NCBI GenBank assembly: GCA_944391215.1 | Contig: CALXSR010000008.1 | Coordinates: 1 to 60,325, forward strand | Source of the DNA: an uncultured Clostridia bacterium | GTDB taxonomy: Bacteria; Bacillota; Dehalobacteriia; UBA4068; CALXSR01 | DNA: 60,325 bases | Direction of reading: 5' to 3' | Shown: positions 41,547-50,651 of the stretch, one piece after another | Position numbering within the stretch: position 1 is the stretch's first letter | Layout: each line of letters starts with the position of its first letter | The notes under the pieces: generated by a model | The model's input: only the letters and a program-made list of their open reading frames with translations | Told to the model about the DNA's origin: nothing | Databases searched by the model: none | Made by a program: the position numbers and the translations under genes

Positions 41547-43787
41547 TTAATCTGTTAAATAGAAAGGCAAATAACGGTCTTGTCGATTGCTATCATAACT
41601 GGTTTCAAAGTAAGCAGTAAAATCAATATCTGCGGCTGCATCCACAAAAATATTGTAATTGAAAGCAGCAAAAGGATAGGTTTTTTGCATAATGGTTTGT
41701 AATTGCTCTTTATTGCTTACAGTCCAATATTTCGTGTCTTGCTTCAAGCCTAAATCAAAGCCAAAAACTTGTTTGATCCATTCGTTTAAGCTCGCTTCGT
41801 TTTCGTCTTCCATATAACGCTCGATCTCTATCCTGGTCACGTCATCCACAGCCGGCTTAAAGTCGCTTTCTTCCATACCAATTTGTTGTAGTTTGGCAAT
41901 GGTCCGATCAAAATTACCATAAATAGGATAATGGATCATTTGCCAATTCATTTGTTCCCGCTTAAATTCATCTTTGGGTGCCGCGCCTGGGTAAACACGC
42001 AAATCTAAACTGGCTACCGGTAAGCTTTTCTTCATCTGCGTGGTGGTTAAATCCATTAAATCTTGGCGATAAGCAGACAAAAGCTCCTCTTTAAAAGTCT
42101 CGTCTAAATTTATTAAAGATTGCGTCCCTTCCGCATAGTTTTCAAAAGGCTGTACGGCATCTACTAAAATGCGATGAAAAGAAATGTGATTGATGCTATA
42201 TTTATTGTTTTTATATTCTTGGGAATTTAAAATAACATCCAACTCATTTAAAATATCATCGCAGGCAATATAATGATAAGAACGCGCTACGCTACGCCCC
42301 GATTTTAAATGATATACCACATTTACCTTTGTATTATTACTAGAACGAGGCCGTTTGCTGACGGTATCCGGGATTTCCGTTGCTGCCGGCATGGTTTCGG
42401 CGGCCATCATTTCTCCCTCATAAACAGGATTCCCGCGCCAATCGTAATCGGCAATATAGGTATCCGCAGCGCCATAGGAAATCGCTTTATGGATAATCGA
42501 CAATGCGGCCTGAATATTTTCGCTATCCGCCAAATTAGAAGCTTGCAAATATTGGATTTCTCGATTTGCATAATCATAGGACTCCCTATCGGCAAAGGTA
42601 GCAAAAGCATCCACATCCGGCAAATACAAATCGATTGAAGCCACTTCCGCTTCTTCAGGCAGAAAGCTGTCATAATGAGTTAAATCGAAAAGCGGTACGC
42701 TAATAAATAAAGCAAATACCACGGCAAAAATGCCTAAGCCCTTCCAGTTCTTTTTAATGGATTTAAAATCGAAATCATAAATAATTTCCATCAAACGACT
42801 CACCAAAAGAGCGCCTGCGATAAAGCCAAATATCATCCAAAAATAGCTACCGCTGTAGCTATCGCCGATAAAATGGAATAAAATACCCGAAAAGAAAGTG
42901 CTGATAAAAATAATGGGATATTTGATAATCGCTTTGCTTTTGGAGAAAGCCATGGCATGACCAGCCGCTTCCGAACTGCGTATTTTATACAAATATAAAG
43001 TACAGCCGATTATGACAACCGCAAAGAGCAGCCATAAAACGGTATCAATCGCATGCATCGATACGCCCTCAAAGGCAGAGAACCAACGCGCAACCGGAGA
43101 ACTATAAGCCAAATAGGTGACCAAGGCAAAAACACTGCCATAAAATGTTTCATAAAACATTTCCATAACGGTAGCGTACATTAAAATCAACAAAGGCCCC
43201 ACCGCAAGCAAGGTAGCTGTGCCTAATAGATGCACCAATAAATTACCTGTTAATACCCCGGCTAAAATAGCCACGGCATAAACGCAAAGAGCAAAAAGCA
43301 AATGTAGGCCCAGGGTGCTAAAAGTAGTCGGCCAATCGATGACGGAAAAACCGCCAAAGAACGAAAGCCCAACAATGCTTAAAAGCCAATTTAAGATAAA
43401 GGGAATTAAAATGGACAATAAGCCGGCAATAAAATTGGTACAAAAAAGCTGTTCTCTTTTTAAAGGCAAACTATGATAAAAATCCACCTGTTTCTTGTTA
43501 TGCAGATAAGAAAAGAAAACACAGGCGGCAATGATAATACCAATCATAACAAAAACACCCAGGCCAAAACCCATGCCGTTTAAGCAATCATCCACAGTGC
43601 TGGCCAAATCTCGCGCGTAAAAAGGGTCGCTGGGATTTGCCCAACGCATAAAACTTTGCATTTGCATAACGGTAGCAACCGGATATATAAAGAAAAAGAA
43701 AAGAAAGGCCAAGGTAGGCACCCATAATTTTTTGCGTAAGGTATCTAAAATTAAAGAAAAACTAAACCAAGAGTTTCTTGATGTCAT
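41547..43787 (-). CDS. ABC-2-type permease, large
   Basis: The 746-residue membrane protein has an ABC-2 permease layout: helix at about 18-38, then helices around 75-100, 115-210, 230-300 and 305-365. A large extracytoplasmic domain of about 370 residues with no recognised fold follows. Such long permeases with a soluble tail occur with YtrB-like ATPases in Clostridia. It overlaps the ATPase gene by 26 bases and is its partner. The substrate is unknown; related GntR-controlled exporters respond to cell-envelope stress. Confidence 0.85.
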   Translation of the reverse strand: MTSRNSWFSFSLILDTLRKKLWVPTLAFLFFFFIYPVATVMQMQSFMRWANPSDPFYARDLASTVDDCLNGMGFGLGVFVMIGIIIAACVFFSYLHNKKQVDFYHSLPLKREQLFCTNFIAGLLSILIPFILNWLLSIVGLSFFGGFSVIDWPTTFSTLGLHLLFALCVYAVAILAGVLTGNLLVHLLGTATLLAVGPLLILMYATVMEMFYETFYGSVFALVTYLAYSSPVARWFSAFEGVSMHAIDTVLWLLFAVVIIGCTLYLYKIRSSEAAGHAMAFSKSKAIIKYPIIFISTFFSGILFHFIGDSYSGSYFWMIFGFIAGALLVSRLMEIIYDFDFKSIKKNWKGLGIFAVVFALFISVPLFDLTHYDSFLPEEAEVASIDLYLPDVDAFATFADRESYDYANREIQYLQASNLADSENIQAALSIIHKAISYGAADTYIADYDWRGNPVYEGEMMAAETMPAATEIPDTVSKRPRSSNNTKVNVVYHLKSGRSVARSYHYIACDDILNELDVILNSQEYKNNKYSINHISFHRILVDAVQPFENYAEGTQSLINLDETFKEELLSAYRQDLMDLTTTQMKKSLPVASLDLRVYPGAAPKDEFKREQMNWQMIHYPIYGNFDRTIAKLQQIGMEESDFKPAVDDVTRIEIERYMEDENEASLNEWIKQVFGFDLGLKQDTKYWTVSNKEQLQTIMQKTYPFAAFNYNIFVDAAADIDFTAYFETSYDSNRQDRYLPFYLTD

Positions 43788-44667
43788 ACCCTTGCACCTC
43801 CGTTTCGCTGATAAAGATTTCTTCCAAAGTTAAAGGTAATATTTCATAAAAACTAGCCCCTAAAAGCTGAATGGCTTTTAAAATTTCATGTTCTTCCCCG
43901 CGGGCAATCATGGTATATAAGGAACCGCGTTGCTCCATATTGATAATTTCCAAGCCGGGCCAATCCTCTTTGGTTTTGGCTTTGGTATCCTTAAAGATGC
44001 ACTGCACTTTATGGATATTTAATTTCATATCATCCAAATCGCGTGCCAGCAACATGCCACCTTTATGCAAAAGGCCTACGTGGTCGCAAATATCTTCTAA
44101 TTCGCGTAAATTATGCGAAGCAATAATAGGCGTTAATTCCCGTTCGGCAACTTCTGCCGCAAACAAAGCCTTTACCCCTTGGCGCATAACAGGGTCCAAA
44201 CCATCGAATGTTTCATCACAAAAAATATAATCTGTCTGCGCGCTCATGGCTAAAATAACCGACAACTGTTTTTTCATCCCTTTGGAAAAAGTATTGATTT
44301 TACGTTTTTCCGGTAAGGAAAAATTGGCCATAAGATGATGAAATTGTTCAAAAGAGAATTTGCGATATATTTTGTTATAATACTGGGCCATTTCCTCCGG
44401 CGTAGCATTTGGAAAAAAATATTGTTCATCAGAAATATAAAAGAACCGTTCCTTTATGGCCGTATTTTCAAAAACATCTTCCCCTTCAATGGTAATTTTA
44501 CCGCGATCCGGTTTTAAAATGCCGGCCATAACTCGCAAAAAGGTGGATTTACCCGCACCGTTGGTTCCAACCAAGCCAAATACGGAGCCTTTTTTAATTT
44601 CCGCATGGACGTCTTCTAAGGCGTGGATATCATCAAAGGATTTATAAATGCCTTCCGCTATAATCAC
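43762..44667 (-). CDS. ABC transporter ATP-binding protein
   Basis: The 301-residue ATPase has Walker A GTNGAGKST (about 35-43), signature TFSKGMKKQLSV, Walker B DYIFCDETFDGLD and the switch histidine in IIASHNLREL. The signature carries FSKGM rather than LSGGQ, which is frequent in YtrB-like exporters. It starts 4 bases inside the GntR gene end, so regulator, ATPase and permease form one operon. Confidence 0.93.
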   Translation of the reverse strand: MIIAEGIYKSFDDIHALEDVHAEIKKGSVFGLVGTNGAGKSTFLRVMAGILKPDRGKITIEGEDVFENTAIKERFFYISDEQYFFPNATPEEMAQYYNKIYRKFSFEQFHHLMANFSLPEKRKINTFSKGMKKQLSVILAMSAQTDYIFCDETFDGLDPVMRQGVKALFAAEVAERELTPIIASHNLRELEDICDHVGLLHKGGMLLARDLDDMKLNIHKVQCIFKDTKAKTKEDWPGLEIINMEQRGSLYTMIARGEEHEILKAIQLLGASFYEILPLTLEEIFISETEVQGYDIKKLLV

Positions 44668-45050
44668 TGTGCTTCCCCCTTCTCCAATGTACTATAGTAA
44701 TAACTGCATTTCGCCAAGATATCCTTTTCCGGTATGGCCAAACGGTAGGCCTGGCCTATTAGACTGCTTAAATTACTATAAAGTTCCTCTCTTTTGCTTT
44801 GCAAAATGCTTTCTTGATCCTTGGTAATAAAACTGCCTTTGCCAGAAACAGAATAAATAATGCCTTTTTTCTCCAGCTCAGCATAAGCCCGTTGAATGGT
44901 GTTTGGATTGATACACAATTCCATAGCCAAACTGCGGACGGAAGGCAGCTGGCTATCGGCTGTTAAAATCCCTTTGGCGGCTAAGTCCTCGATACTGTCC
45001 ATCAACTGCAAATAAATCGGACGCCGATCTTTATAATCGATCTGTATCAT
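44664..45050 (-). CDS. YtrA-type GntR regulator
   Basis: The 128-residue regulator has the GntR winged helix (RPIYLQLMDSIEDLAAKGIL, LPSVRSLAMELCINPNTIQRAYAELEKKG in parts) and a short helical C-terminus, the YtrA subfamily. These repress adjacent ABC exporter genes. A strong promoter and a dyad lie upstream, supporting autoregulation of the whole unit. Confidence 0.93.
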   Translation of the reverse strand: MIQIDYKDRRPIYLQLMDSIEDLAAKGILTADSQLPSVRSLAMELCINPNTIQRAYAELEKKGIIYSVSGKGSFITKDQESILQSKREELYSNLSSLIGQAYRLAIPEKDILAKCSYYYSTLEKGEAQ

Positions 45051-45108
45051 GGCCTCGCTCCTTTCTTATGCAAATTTATCTTCTTATTTTCTCTATTTAA
45101 ACGTCCCA

Positions 45109-45133
45109 ACTGTACTAATACATATAATACAGT
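45109..45133. promoter_or_regulatory. Dyad, candidate YtrA operator
   Basis: ACTGTA-13-TACAGT (45109-45114 with 45128-45133), with a TAATAC/GTATTA-like interior, lies just downstream of the -10 box. A repressor there would block transcription. Confidence 0.6.
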
Positions 45134-45143
45134 TAATACGGAA

Positions 45144-45172
45144 AGTATAGCATGCGTCTATGGCGCTGTCAA
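45144..45172 (-). promoter_or_regulatory. Promoter of the GntR-ABC operon
   Basis: A perfect TTGACA (45167-45172) and TATACT (45144-45149) with 17-base spacing on the minus strand. Confidence 0.9.
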
Positions 45173-45174
45173 CA

Positions 45175-45206
45175 AAAAAAGAAGCCGGCTCGGCTTCTTT
45201 TTATTT
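45175..45206 (-). terminator. Terminator of the SulP gene
   Basis: AAGAAGCCG/CGGCTTCTT with a GCT loop is flanked by A and T runs. It lies about 65 bases past the SulP stop and directly before the GntR promoter. Confidence 0.85.
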
Positions 45207-45270
45207 TAGTAATATTTATTATAGCAATAATAGGCTTTTTCATAGACATCATTTTTTAAGACAATCGTTT

Positions 45271-46896
45271 TTAAGCGCAGGCGGCAATGGCTTGGTCGGC
45301 GCTCCAATAAAAATTATCCGCTCCCAAAATATCATAGGAATCGCTCCTTTGCAGCATTTCCACCACTTTGGGCTGCACGCCGGCAAAAACCACTTTAGTG
45401 CCCTTTTTACGCAAATCGCAACACAAGTCGGTAAAAATTTGCATACCGGAAATATCAATCATGGGCACGCCCCGCATGGAAAAAATCAAAACGCCAGGGT
45501 TGCCCAATTCCGCAATCGCCTCTTCCACTTTATCCATTGCAGCAAAAAACAAGGGCCCGGTTAAATAAACAATTTTCATATGTTGGCAATCTTTGGCAAT
45601 GATTTCTTTTTTCGCCGCCATTTTTTGCGGGTCCACATCGCTGACACTAACCCGCATATCAGAAACCTTACTAATAAATAAAAAGGCCGAAAATACCGCG
45701 CCAATCATAATAGCCCAGGTCAAATCAAGTACCACGGTAGCCACCATGGTCAGTAAAAAACTTACCGTACCGGTTTTAAATTTATGTTTTAATAAATAAC
45801 GGATACAAGCCCAGTCATTCATACGGAAAGAAACTACCATTAAAATACCAGCCAAAGCACATAAAGGAATTTGCGACATAATACCGCTTAAAACAAACAT
45901 GGAAAGCAACAGCCCCAAAGCATGAATGACACCGGTTAAACGCGTTTGGCAACCGGACTTAATGGCCACACTGGTACGGGCAATAGCGGCAGTAGCAGGA
46001 ATACCCCCGAAAAAGGGCAATATAATATTCCCAATTCCCTGCGCTACCAATTCGCGGTCCGAATTACATTTTTCACCTTTCATACGCCCGGCCGAAGCGC
46101 CGCAAAGCAAACTTTCCACCATACAAAGCATAGCAATAGACAAAGCCGGCATAATAAAATTATGAAATTCGTGCCAGGGCAGTTGGGAAAACATCAAACG
46201 GCTTTCCGGCAGCAGCGTTTTGGGAATATCACCTACCGTTGCCAAAGGCAACTGCCAAAAGTGATTTACAATTAAAACGATAATTAAAGCGCCCAAAGAA
46301 GCCGGGAATTTACCGCCTATTTTTTTGGGCCAAAAAACCATAATCGCTACCACCAAACAAGAAATAGCCAAAGTAGGCATATGAACAGGGAAACCATTTT
46401 GCACATATTGCTGGATTTGGCTAAGCAAACCGCCGCTGGGCGTCGCCACCCCAAAAAAATTACCTATTTGCCCACCGGCAATCACAATCGCAATTCCGGA
46501 GGTAAAGCCGGTAATCACCGGCACCGGAATAAAGCGCATTAAATTACCCAATTTAAAAAATCCGGCCAAAAGCAAGAAAATACCGGCCAATAAGCCGGAT
46601 AAAAAGACCCCTTGCATACCATACTGCGCGCTTAAGGTAATCAAAACAGCCATCATGGCCCCGGTTGGGCCCGATATTTGATAACTGGCCCCGGAAAACA
46701 AACTAATGATAATACCGCCTATGATGGCAGTAATCAAACCCGACGCCGCCGTAGCCCCGGAACCAACCCCAAAAGCCAAAGCCAAGGGCAAGGCTACTGC
46801 CGTCACCGTAAAGCCTGCTAAAACATCTTGCCCAAATTTCGCGCCATTATAACCGTGAAACTCTCTCTTCAAGTCTTGCAAAAATTGTTGGAACAT
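45271..46896 (-). CDS. SulP-family anion transporter with STAS domain
   Basis: The 541-residue protein has the SulP/SLC26 fold: an N-terminal transport domain (YQISGPTGAMMAVLI, GFTSGIAIVIAGGQIGNFFG, MLCMVESLLCGASAGRM). A C-terminal STAS domain covers about 435-535 (GPLFFAAMDKVEEAI, MRGVPMIDISGMQ). SulP proteins carry sulfate, bicarbonate or dicarboxylates; the exact ion cannot be read. It appears monocistronic. Confidence 0.93.
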   Translation of the reverse strand: MFQQFLQDLKREFHGYNGAKFGQDVLAGFTVTAVALPLALAFGVGSGATAASGLITAIIGGIIISLFSGASYQISGPTGAMMAVLITLSAQYGMQGVFLSGLLAGIFLLLAGFFKLGNLMRFIPVPVITGFTSGIAIVIAGGQIGNFFGVATPSGGLLSQIQQYVQNGFPVHMPTLAISCLVVAIMVFWPKKIGGKFPASLGALIIVLIVNHFWQLPLATVGDIPKTLLPESRLMFSQLPWHEFHNFIMPALSIAMLCMVESLLCGASAGRMKGEKCNSDRELVAQGIGNIILPFFGGIPATAAIARTSVAIKSGCQTRLTGVIHALGLLLSMFVLSGIMSQIPLCALAGILMVVSFRMNDWACIRYLLKHKFKTGTVSFLLTMVATVVLDLTWAIMIGAVFSAFLFISKVSDMRVSVSDVDPQKMAAKKEIIAKDCQHMKIVYLTGPLFFAAMDKVEEAIAELGNPGVLIFSMRGVPMIDISGMQIFTDLCCDLRKKGTKVVFAGVQPKVVEMLQRSDSYDILGADNFYWSADQAIAACA

Positions 46897-46972
46897 GTCT
46901 TCTAACTCCTTTTAAAGATGCAAAGTCTGTTCCATTATAGCGAAACTTGTCGCATGGAGCAAGGGGGAAAAG

Positions 46973-47320
46973 CTATTTTATTCGATTATTTTCATCCACA
47001 TGAACAATAGAGGCAGCAAATTGCTCTGCTTCTTCTTCCTTCATCCAGGCATAAGCCATAATAATCACCAAATCTCCTTTTTGGGCTAAACGAGCGGCCG
47101 CTCCGTTTAAACAAATATCGCCGGCTCCCGGTTTTCCGGCTATGGCATAAGTTTCAAAACGATCCCCGGTATGAATATTGACCACCTGTACCTTTTCTTC
47201 CACCCGAATATGGGCTGCTTGCAGTAAAACAGGGTCTATGGTAATACTGCCCACATAATTCAAATCAGCATCCGTTACCGTAGCTCGATGAATTTTTGAT
47301 TTTAACACATTGATATACAT
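46973..47320 (-). CDS. panD: Aspartate 1-decarboxylase
   Basis: PanD forms beta-alanine from aspartate for pantothenate/CoA synthesis. The 115-residue zymogen self-cleaves at Gly24-Ser25 (YVGSITID) to create the pyruvoyl cofactor. Lys9 (SKIHRATVT) and the NGAAARL segment are also conserved. ATG 47318-47320 follows AGGAGG; a longer frame lacks a start signal. No panB or panC is adjacent. Its promoter overlaps that of the divergent DUF3343 gene. Confidence 0.96.
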   Translation of the reverse strand: MYINVLKSKIHRATVTDADLNYVGSITIDPVLLQAAHIRVEEKVQVVNIHTGDRFETYAIAGKPGAGDICLNGAAARLAQKGDLVIIMAYAWMKEEEAEQFAASIVHVDENNRIK

Positions 47321-47363
47321 GTTGTACCTCCTATTTACCATTTTTCTATCTAAAACGAATTCT

Positions 47364-47414
47364 ATTGTATCCTATGGTAAAAAATTTGACAAGTATTCGC
47401 AGGTAAGCCATAAT
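47364..47414. promoter_or_regulatory. Divergent promoters with overlapping -35 boxes
   Basis: Minus strand: TTGTCA (47387-47392), 17 bases, TACAAT (47364-47369) for panD. Plus strand: TTGACA (47386-47391), 17 bases, CATAAT (47409-47414) for the DUF3343 gene. The two -35 hexamers overlap by five bases. Confidence 0.8.
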
Positions 47415-47436
47415 AAAAAAACAAGGAGGCGGCAAC

Positions 47437-47676
47437 ATGGTAACATTAGGAAGAAAATTTATATTGGTGGCTTTTGCCACCAATAGCGACGCTATGCGCG
47501 CGCAAAGCATTTTTCAAACAAAAAAGCTCTCCGGTCGTCTCATTCCCATCCCAACCGAATTGTCCGCCCAATGCGGTTTGGCTTGGCGCAATGAAATGAA
47601 CCAAAAAGAGCTTTTAGAAAAAACGATAACGGAAGAAAAAATCCGCTTTCAAAGCATACAAATTTTAGATTTATAA
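47437..47676 (+). CDS. DUF3343 protein, putative Se/S carrier-like
   Basis: The 79-residue protein begins with a beta-alpha unit (KFILVAFATNSDAMRAQSIF) and has LSGRLIPIPTELSAQCGLAWR, the DUF3343 hallmark with one conserved cysteine. The family is annotated as putative selenium/sulfur carrier and occurs with selenium genes; selD and a short yedF are 42 kb away. It is a single-gene unit with its own promoter and GGAGG. Confidence 0.85.
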   Translation: MVTLGRKFILVAFATNSDAMRAQSIFQTKKLSGRLIPIPTELSAQCGLAWRNEMNQKELLEKTITEEKIRFQSIQILDL

Positions 47677-47677
47677 A

Positions 47678-48331
47678 TTAAGCGACGAAAAAATAAATAC
47701 ATAAAAAATGGCACAGGCTGCCCAACAGCACAAAAACATGGAAAAATTCATGAAAACCGAACTCTTTGCTAAAATTGGGTTTTTTAATCATATAAATAAT
47801 GCCGCCTACGGTATAAGCAATCCCGCCGGCTACCAATAAAGCGATTCCCATCGGCCCCAAAGCCGCTACCGCGGGTAAATCCACCACAATAGCCCAACCC
47901 ATTGCAATATATAATACCGTAGACAACCAACGCGGCGCCTTGAAAAAAAACACTTTCAACAAAGTGCCAATCAAGGCAACAACCCACATGGCAACCGTAA
48001 AATAAGTAGCCATTGGCTGAGAAAATAAATTGTAAATCAAAGGCGTATAGGTACCGGCAATCAGCACGAATATCATAGAATGATCCAATTTACGCAAACG
48101 GAAATTAGCGGCTTCGCTTAAATTCACAAAATGGTAAATACTGCTGGCAGAATATAAGGCAATTAAAGAAATAGCGAATACCACCACCGAAAGCATATGC
48201 AATAAATTGTTGGCAGGATTGGCGGCGCTTTTTATAACCAGCAAAACCGCGCCGATTACAGAAAAAACTGCCCCTAAAAAATGGGTATAACTGCTAATGG
48301 GATCTTTGGCTTTCCAGAAAAATGTTGGCAT
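47678..48331 (-). CDS. Hemolysin III/TrhA-family membrane protein
   Basis: The 217-residue, seven-helix protein matches the hemolysin III (YqfA/TrhA, PAQR-related) family: DPISSYTHFLGAV, SSIYHFV, the conserved LRKLDHSMIFVLIAGTYTP and, near the end, FHEFFHVFVLLGS with the metal-site histidines. Bacterial members influence membrane energetics and fatty-acid balance; true haemolysis is doubtful. I start it at MPTFFWK after AGGTG rather than at the longer frame. It converges with DUF3343 and the stops are 1 base apart. Confidence 0.9.
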   Translation of the reverse strand: MPTFFWKAKDPISSYTHFLGAVFSVIGAVLLVIKSAANPANNLLHMLSVVVFAISLIALYSASSIYHFVNLSEAANFRLRKLDHSMIFVLIAGTYTPLIYNLFSQPMATYFTVAMWVVALIGTLLKVFFFKAPRWLSTVLYIAMGWAIVVDLPAVAALGPMGIALLVAGGIAYTVGGIIYMIKKPNFSKEFGFHEFFHVFVLLGSLCHFLCIYFFVA

Positions 48332-48465
48332 ACAGGCAACACCTCGAAAAAACATAGTTTTTAAAACTACTTTATAAAGATAATGATACCATATGATAAA
48401 AAGTTTGCAAGCGATTCCTTGAATTTTCATCTTTCTTCCATTATGATAAGGTGGGAGGGGTTAAT

Positions 48466-49029
48466 ATGAAAATAGCAAAATCGGCTATACAAGCGGCGTT
48501 TGCAGAAATTTTGCAAGAACATGATATTGCACTTGCCGATATTCCCAATATAGATTTATATATGGATCAAATTATGAGTTTATTCAATCAAGAATTACAA
48601 GACCGCAAACGCAATGCGGACGATAAAATTATGACCAAAACCATGATTAACAATTACAGCAAAGAAGGCCTGTTAAAACCAATCAAAGGCAAAAAATACA
48701 GCAAGGATCATATTATTTTGCTGCTTTTTATTTTTGCTTTAAAACAAACGTTAAGTTTGCAGGATATCAAGAAGCTCATCACTGCGGAAAAAGAAGAAAT
48801 GATGGACGGCACCAATTACCACCATGCGTATTTGGCAAAAACCTATACCGCTTATTTGGCTGGAAAAAAAGAACAAAAAGAGCAATTGGCCAATTTGCAA
48901 TCGCAAATTTTAACGGAAGAAACGGAACAAAATTTGCTTCTAACCGTTTTACAATATTGTGCGGTATCTTCCTACTTTCAAAAAGCAGCCCAAAATTTAA
49001 TCGACACTTATGCAAACCCCCAAGAATAA
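48466..49029 (+). CDS. DUF1836 protein
   Basis: The 187-residue soluble protein has the DUF1836 pattern. A MerR-like first part (KIMTKTMINNYSKEGLLKPIKGKKYSKDHI, in segments) resembles a DNA-binding winged helix, and a helical C-terminus follows. The function is unknown; a regulatory role is inferred from the fold. The ATG at 48466 follows GGGAGGGG. It precedes sortase B by 67 bases on the same strand. Confidence 0.85.
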   Translation: MKIAKSAIQAAFAEILQEHDIALADIPNIDLYMDQIMSLFNQELQDRKRNADDKIMTKTMINNYSKEGLLKPIKGKKYSKDHIILLLFIFALKQTLSLQDIKKLITAEKEEMMDGTNYHHAYLAKTYTAYLAGKKEQKEQLANLQSQILTEETEQNLLLTVLQYCAVSSYFQKAAQNLIDTYANPQE

Positions 49030-49096
49030 GGATTTATTTTAGAGAAGCATAGTAAGTGTGATAGTAGCATAAAAGCAGAAGGCAGGTATAGAAAAA

Positions 49097-49825
49097 ATGC
49101 GACAAAAAAGAAAAAACCAGCTCTCTATTTTCCTTTTCATTCTGGCTTTCCTTTTGTTGGCCTTTTATTTTTTATGGCCTTATGTGCAGGAATATCGAGA
49201 ACAAGATCAGTTGCCAAACAGCATTTCTTTTTTACCAGAAGAGCCTAAAGAAGTTGCGGTTTCTCCTATTGATTTTGCTTCCTTGCTGGATATCAATGCC
49301 GATACCATTGCCTGGATTACCATTCCCGGAACCAATATTGACGGTCCTGTTGTGCAAACAGATAATAACGAAACCTATTTAAAGAAAAATTTCCGCGGAG
49401 AAAAAAGCAATGGTGGCGCCATTTATTTGGATTATGAATGTCAGCCCGATATGCGCGGTCGGCATGTGATTATATATGGCCATAATTTCGGCCGCACCGG
49501 CTTATTTCATGATATTGTCAATTATAAAAAAGAAGATTTTTGGCAGCAAAACTCCAAAATGACGATCTATACGCCTGACAGAGAAATCCATTTGCAAATT
49601 ATCGCTTGCCAAGTATCTGCCAGCAAACCCATTTACCGCAAAACACAATTTGCAGACGATACAGAATGGCAAAGTTATGTGCAGGATAGGTTAAACGAAA
49701 ACCGCTATGAAAATACCATAAAAGCAGAAGAGATTACCCAATTATATTCCTTTATTACCTGCAGTTATGAATTCGATAATGCCCGCACCATGATTCACGC
49801 CATAGAAATACCACAAGAAAAATAA
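49097..49825 (+). CDS. Class B sortase
   Basis: The 242-residue transpeptidase has one N-terminal membrane anchor (about 10-30) and the sortase fold. Catalytic residues are His129 (IYGHN), Cys222 (ITCSYEF) and Arg230 (NARTMIHA). Class B features include the DINADTIAWITIPGTNIDGPVVQ region (split around residue 75) and the helix inserted before the cysteine. It anchors a sorting-signal protein to peptidoglycan; no candidate substrate is in the window. It implies a monoderm wall. Confidence 0.93.
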   Translation: MRQKRKNQLSIFLFILAFLLLAFYFLWPYVQEYREQDQLPNSISFLPEEPKEVAVSPIDFASLLDINADTIAWITIPGTNIDGPVVQTDNNETYLKKNFRGEKSNGGAIYLDYECQPDMRGRHVIIYGHNFGRTGLFHDIVNYKKEDFWQQNSKMTIYTPDREIHLQIIACQVSASKPIYRKTQFADDTEWQSYVQDRLNENRYENTIKAEEITQLYSFITCSYEFDNARTMIHAIEIPQEK

Positions 49826-50096
49826 AAAAATGCAGCATTGAGGTATCATTTTTGCTTTATGGTTCCTTTCAGGAAAAGGGAAATCGATAAAACGCTGTGC
49901 CAAAATAGCTCCTATAACCCAATATCCAAAACCTGATACCTGATATAACCGATGATATCAAAAAACAGTAGCCCATAGGCTACTGTTTTCCATTCTATAT
50001 TTCTTTTTCTAGCAATTCTATATAAGATACAAATTTATATAAGATACAAACGATTCGATATCCTATATCACATACAAAAACATATCAACCATGAAA
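49826..50096. other. Gap with terminator and small decayed repeats
   Basis: AACAGTAGCC/GGCTACTGTT with a CATA loop (about 49965-49988) is a probable terminator for both flanking genes. Around it are drifted GATAT-type repeats and a doubled TATATAAGATACAAA (near 50019 and 50036). No gene was seen. Confidence 0.65.
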
Positions 50097-50570
50097 CTAT
50101 TTTTCTTCTTTGTCTGTTTCCTTTTTGTTTTCCTTTTCTTCCGCCTTATTATCGGTTAAAAAATCACCGCGCAAAAGCTGCAAGGCCAGCCGTTCTCTTT
50201 GAATTTCTTCCGGCGTACGCACGCCCAAACGCCGGATAATAGGCAAAGGCGGGCACCAACCAAAAAGAGCATGCTGCAATAAAAAGGCCCCGATACCGCC
50301 CGTTACATAAAACCATCTTTTATCCTTTTTCATACCCAAACAGGAGCTAATTAAAATCCAGGTAGCCGCATTGGCTTCCAAAACCCGCTCCGTATCCCAT
50401 TCTCGATTTAATTTTTCGATTCTGTTGCTTAAAATTTCTTTATCGCATTGCGCATAATCCGCAATGCGGGCCTCCGTATCTTTTTTGATTTTGGCATTTA
50501 CCATCGGATCCGTATGCTTTTGCACCCTTTTGGTGGTCGGCGGCAACACATGAGTCAGAGAGAAAAACAT
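50097..50570 (-). CDS. DUF2892-like (YgaP-type) membrane protein
   Basis: The 157-residue protein is polar at first (about 1-60), then has two short hydrophobic segments (about 65-80 and 88-102) ending in GWCPPLPIIRRLGVRTPEEI. The GWCP loop resembles DUF2892/YgaP membrane domains. A Lys/Glu-rich tail follows. The function is unknown. ATG at 50568-50570 lies 6 bases after GGGGTG. Confidence 0.65.
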   Translation of the reverse strand: MFFSLTHVLPPTTKRVQKHTDPMVNAKIKKDTEARIADYAQCDKEILSNRIEKLNREWDTERVLEANAATWILISSCLGMKKDKRWFYVTGGIGAFLLQHALFGWCPPLPIIRRLGVRTPEEIQRERLALQLLRGDFLTDNKAEEKENKKETDKEEK

Positions 50571-50651
50571 AAAAAACACCCCTTTTTTTATTTAGTATTT
50601 GCCTTTTTAAAAGGAGTAAACAATTTTTTATTTGCCAAAATTTTGTTATAC

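Noticed and set aside
41206..41620. Overlapping open frames rich in Phe, Tyr and Leu after htrA.
   Set aside because: They fall in low-complexity T-rich repeats, run in several frames at once and have no ribosome binding site.
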